NCBI GenBank assembly: GCA_018714625.1
Contig: DVNE01000039.1
Location: 1-36,614, forward strand
Length of the DNA: 36,614 bases
Origin: Candidatus Coproplasma excrementigallinarum
GTDB lineage: Bacteria; Bacillota; Clostridia; Christensenellales; Borkfalkiaceae
Direction of reading: 5' to 3'
Shown here: positions 34,572-36,614 of the stretch, in pieces
How the letters are laid out: every line of letters begins with the position of its first letter
Position numbering within the stretch: the stretch's first letter is position 1
Translations under genes and position numbers: made by a program
Notes under the pieces: model-generated
Told to the model about the DNA's origin: nothing
Seen by the model: the letters and a program-made list of their open reading frames with translations, nothing else
Databases searched by the model: none

Positions 34572-35823
34572 TAACGAAGTTTTGCTCAAGGTAGAACATC
34601 TCTGCCAGTATTTCAAAATGGGGCGCAAGGAGCTTAAGGCCGTAGACGACGTCAGTTTCGATATAAAAAAGGGCGAGGTGTTCGGCCTCGTCGGCGAATC
34701 GGGCTGCGGCAAGACGACCACCGGCCGCTCTATAATCAAACTTTACGATATAACTTCAGGCAATATATATTTCAAGGGTCAGCGCATATGCGCAGGCACG
34801 CGCTCCTACCGTGACGAAATCTCCGCCGCACGTAAAAAGTTCCGCCTGACGGAGAAGGAGCTTAAGGCGCAGCTTAACGCGCATCCGGACGAAGCCGACC
34901 GCGTCAACGCTATTCTTGCCGAAAAACGCAGGGAGCTTGACGAGGTGATAGCGCACAACAATGCCGAGATAGTTTCGGCAAAGCGCGACCACAAGTATTG
35001 CGACAAGGAGTATGCCGACGGGCTCTTAAAAAAGCTCGAAGAGGAGTATGCCCCGAAGTTTGCGGCAGCCGCAGGCAACGAGGAGGAACTTAAAAAGCTC
35101 AAAAAGGAATACGCTGAAAAACGCTCTGTCGCGCGCAAGACAAAGCTTATAACGCGCATACAGATGATTTTCCAGGACCCCATCGCCTCGCTCAACCCCC
35201 GAATGACGGTGCGCGAAATCGTATCTGAAGGGCTTGTTATAAACGGCATTAAGGACAAGAAGTATATTGACGACAAGGTGTACGAGATGCTCGAACTTGT
35301 CGGCCTCGTGCGCGAACACGCGGGCAGATATCCCCACGAATTTTCGGGCGGACAGCGCCAGCGTATAGGCATTGCGCGCTCGGTAATAATGAACCCCGAC
35401 ATGATAATCGCCGACGAGCCCATCTCCGCGCTCGACGTGTCCATTCAGGCTCAGGTTATCAACCTTCTCAACGACCTGCGCGAAAAACTCGGGCTCACCA
35501 TTCTGTTCATTGCGCACGACCTCTCCGTCGTCAAGTATTTTTCAGACAGAATAGGCGTAATGTACTTCGGCAAGATGGTGGAGCTTGCCCCTTCAGACGA
35601 AATTTTCGCACATCCGCTCCACCCGTACACCCGTTCGCTGCTCTCGGCCATACCACTGCCCGACCCGCACTACGAAAAGCAGCGCACGCGTATAACCTAC
35701 AACCCCATTGCAGAGCACGATTACTCGGTTGATAAACCCTCTTTAAGAGAGATATATCCCGGTCACTTCGTATATTGCAACGACGCCGAAGAGAAGAAGT
35801 ATAAGGAACAGCTCGGCTTATAA
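34561..35823 (+). CDS. oppF: ABC transporter ATP-binding protein, OppF family with ~115-aa helical insertion
   Basis: Walker A GESGCGKTT, Q-loop MIFQDPIASLNPRMTV, signature FSGGQRQRIGIARS, Walker B MIIADEPISALD, HPYTRSLLSAIPLPDP. Insertion ~34795-35145 before the Q-loop. Confidence 0.94.
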   Translation: MENNNEVLLKVEHLCQYFKMGRKELKAVDDVSFDIKKGEVFGLVGESGCGKTTTGRSIIKLYDITSGNIYFKGQRICAGTRSYRDEISAARKKFRLTEKELKAQLNAHPDEADRVNAILAEKRRELDEVIAHNNAEIVSAKRDHKYCDKEYADGLLKKLEEEYAPKFAAAAGNEEELKKLKKEYAEKRSVARKTKLITRIQMIFQDPIASLNPRMTVREIVSEGLVINGIKDKKYIDDKVYEMLELVGLVREHAGRYPHEFSGGQRQRIGIARSVIMNPDMIIADEPISALDVSIQAQVINLLNDLREKLGLTILFIAHDLSVVKYFSDRIGVMYFGKMVELAPSDEIFAHPLHPYTRSLLSAIPLPDPHYEKQRTRITYNPIAEHDYSVDKPSLREIYPGHFVYCNDAEEKKYKEQLGL

Positions 35824-36079
35824 TTTGCCGCTCATTTTTTAGCTTGTTTTCGGCGGATATTTAAATTCAGTACGGCAGATTTTTCTGTATTCTGACTATG
35901 CGCAGATGAGACCTTTCTGTATGCAGTATGTGCTTAGGGCAACCCTTTTGTATCCTGCCGTATAGGGCATGAGCAGAGGGGCTGATAGCTTGCCAAACAG
36001 CGCAGACTGCTTAAATGCAGATTGGTGCCGTACTATGCCTTAACCAATCCACTATAAAGCCGCACGTCCAGGAGAGAGC

Positions 36080-36490
36080 ATGATTAAAAAGACCTTAATT
36101 AAATATGCCGTCTCGCTTACGATTGCGGCGGTAATCGTCGTCCTCGTGCTGTGGATGCAGGGCTATTTTACACAGACGGAGTGGAGGGTGCAGTGCAAAA
36201 ATCTGTGCGACGCCTTCACCGTTTCGGGGCTGGTGTTCATACTGGTCAGCGCCCTCGTATGGGTAAGCAATATGGGCATATTCCTCGGCCTCGGATACGC
36301 ATTCAGCGTGTTTATAAACAGCATTATACCCTTCCGTGGCAAAAGGCGGCACGAATCCTATGCCGACTACCGCGAGCGGAAGACAGGCAAGGGCGGCTTA
36401 AAGGGTTATTCTTTTATTTTCTTTACGGGTCTTGTATATTTTGTGGTTGCAATAGTATTCCTTATAATCTACTACCAGCTCCCAGCATAA
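36080..36490 (+). CDS. DUF3899-like small membrane protein
   Basis: MIKKTLIKYAVSLTIAAVIVVLVLWMQGYF...DAFTVSGLVFILVSALVWVSNMGIFLGLGYA, SYADYRERK, C-terminal TM; SD aggagagag. Family assignment from recall only. Confidence 0.65.
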   Translation: MIKKTLIKYAVSLTIAAVIVVLVLWMQGYFTQTEWRVQCKNLCDAFTVSGLVFILVSALVWVSNMGIFLGLGYAFSVFINSIIPFRGKRRHESYADYRERKTGKGGLKGYSFIFFTGLVYFVVAIVFLIIYYQLPA

Positions 36491-36588
36491 CAGGTTAAAG
36501 TTACTTTGCCTGTGTTGCAGAAAACCGAACTTTAAAGCGTGAATACTCTTAGTGTAAAATTTTTCATAAAACCTACCTAAAAAACGGC

Positions 36589-36614
36589 CGTGCGCTGCAA
36601 TTTTGCAGCGCACG
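36589..36614. terminator. Inverted repeat at the window edge, possible terminator
   Basis: cgtgcgctgcaa-tt-ttgcagcgcacg, 12-bp perfect arms, truncated by the window end. Confidence 0.5.

Noticed and set aside
33600-34739. 379-aa minus-strand ORF opposite oppD/oppF
   Set aside because: Antisense shadow; conserved ATPase motifs are on the + strand.
1-36614. Prophage, integrase, transposase or defence island
   Set aside because: No integrase, transposase, phage structural, toxin-antitoxin or restriction genes were recognised among the supported ORFs.

Overview
This window looks like a low-GC-Firmicutes-type (Clostridia-like) chromosomal segment devoted mainly to carbohydrate use. Nearly all genes lie on the + strand. 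In order: an SGNH esterase, tRNA-Ser(GCU) and an M20/PepV-like dipeptidase on the - strand; RadC-like protein; a NarL/LuxR-type two-component pair; a GH3 beta-glucosidase plus GPH-type MFS sugar transporter; aldo/keto reductase; an AraC regulator (-) divergent from a membrane-anchored GH3 with permuted domain order plus a small 4-TM protein; GH2; a GtrA-like membrane/coiled-coil protein; galT-galK-galM; rmlB-like dehydratase; SDR; a complete Opp/Dpp-type ABC transporter whose SBP, OppC, OppD and OppF parts are enlarged by insertions; and a DUF3899-like membrane protein. The observations most worth checking are: (1) the Opp transporter, with a ~390-aa helical insertion in OppD after the Q-loop and a ~115-aa one in OppF before the Q-loop, so at different sites; (2) the permuted, doubly membrane-spanning GH3 and its 4-TM partner; (3) a promoter-hairpin-terminator leader upstream of the first GH3, suggesting attenuation; (4) two overlapping perfect inverted repeats in the Opp leader; (5) helically phased direct repeats at the AraC/GH3 and GH2 promoters; (6) families of short degenerate palindromic repeats in intergenic regions, densest between the histidine kinase and its response regulator. 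All assignments come from reading the sequence and recalling family motifs; no database search was run.
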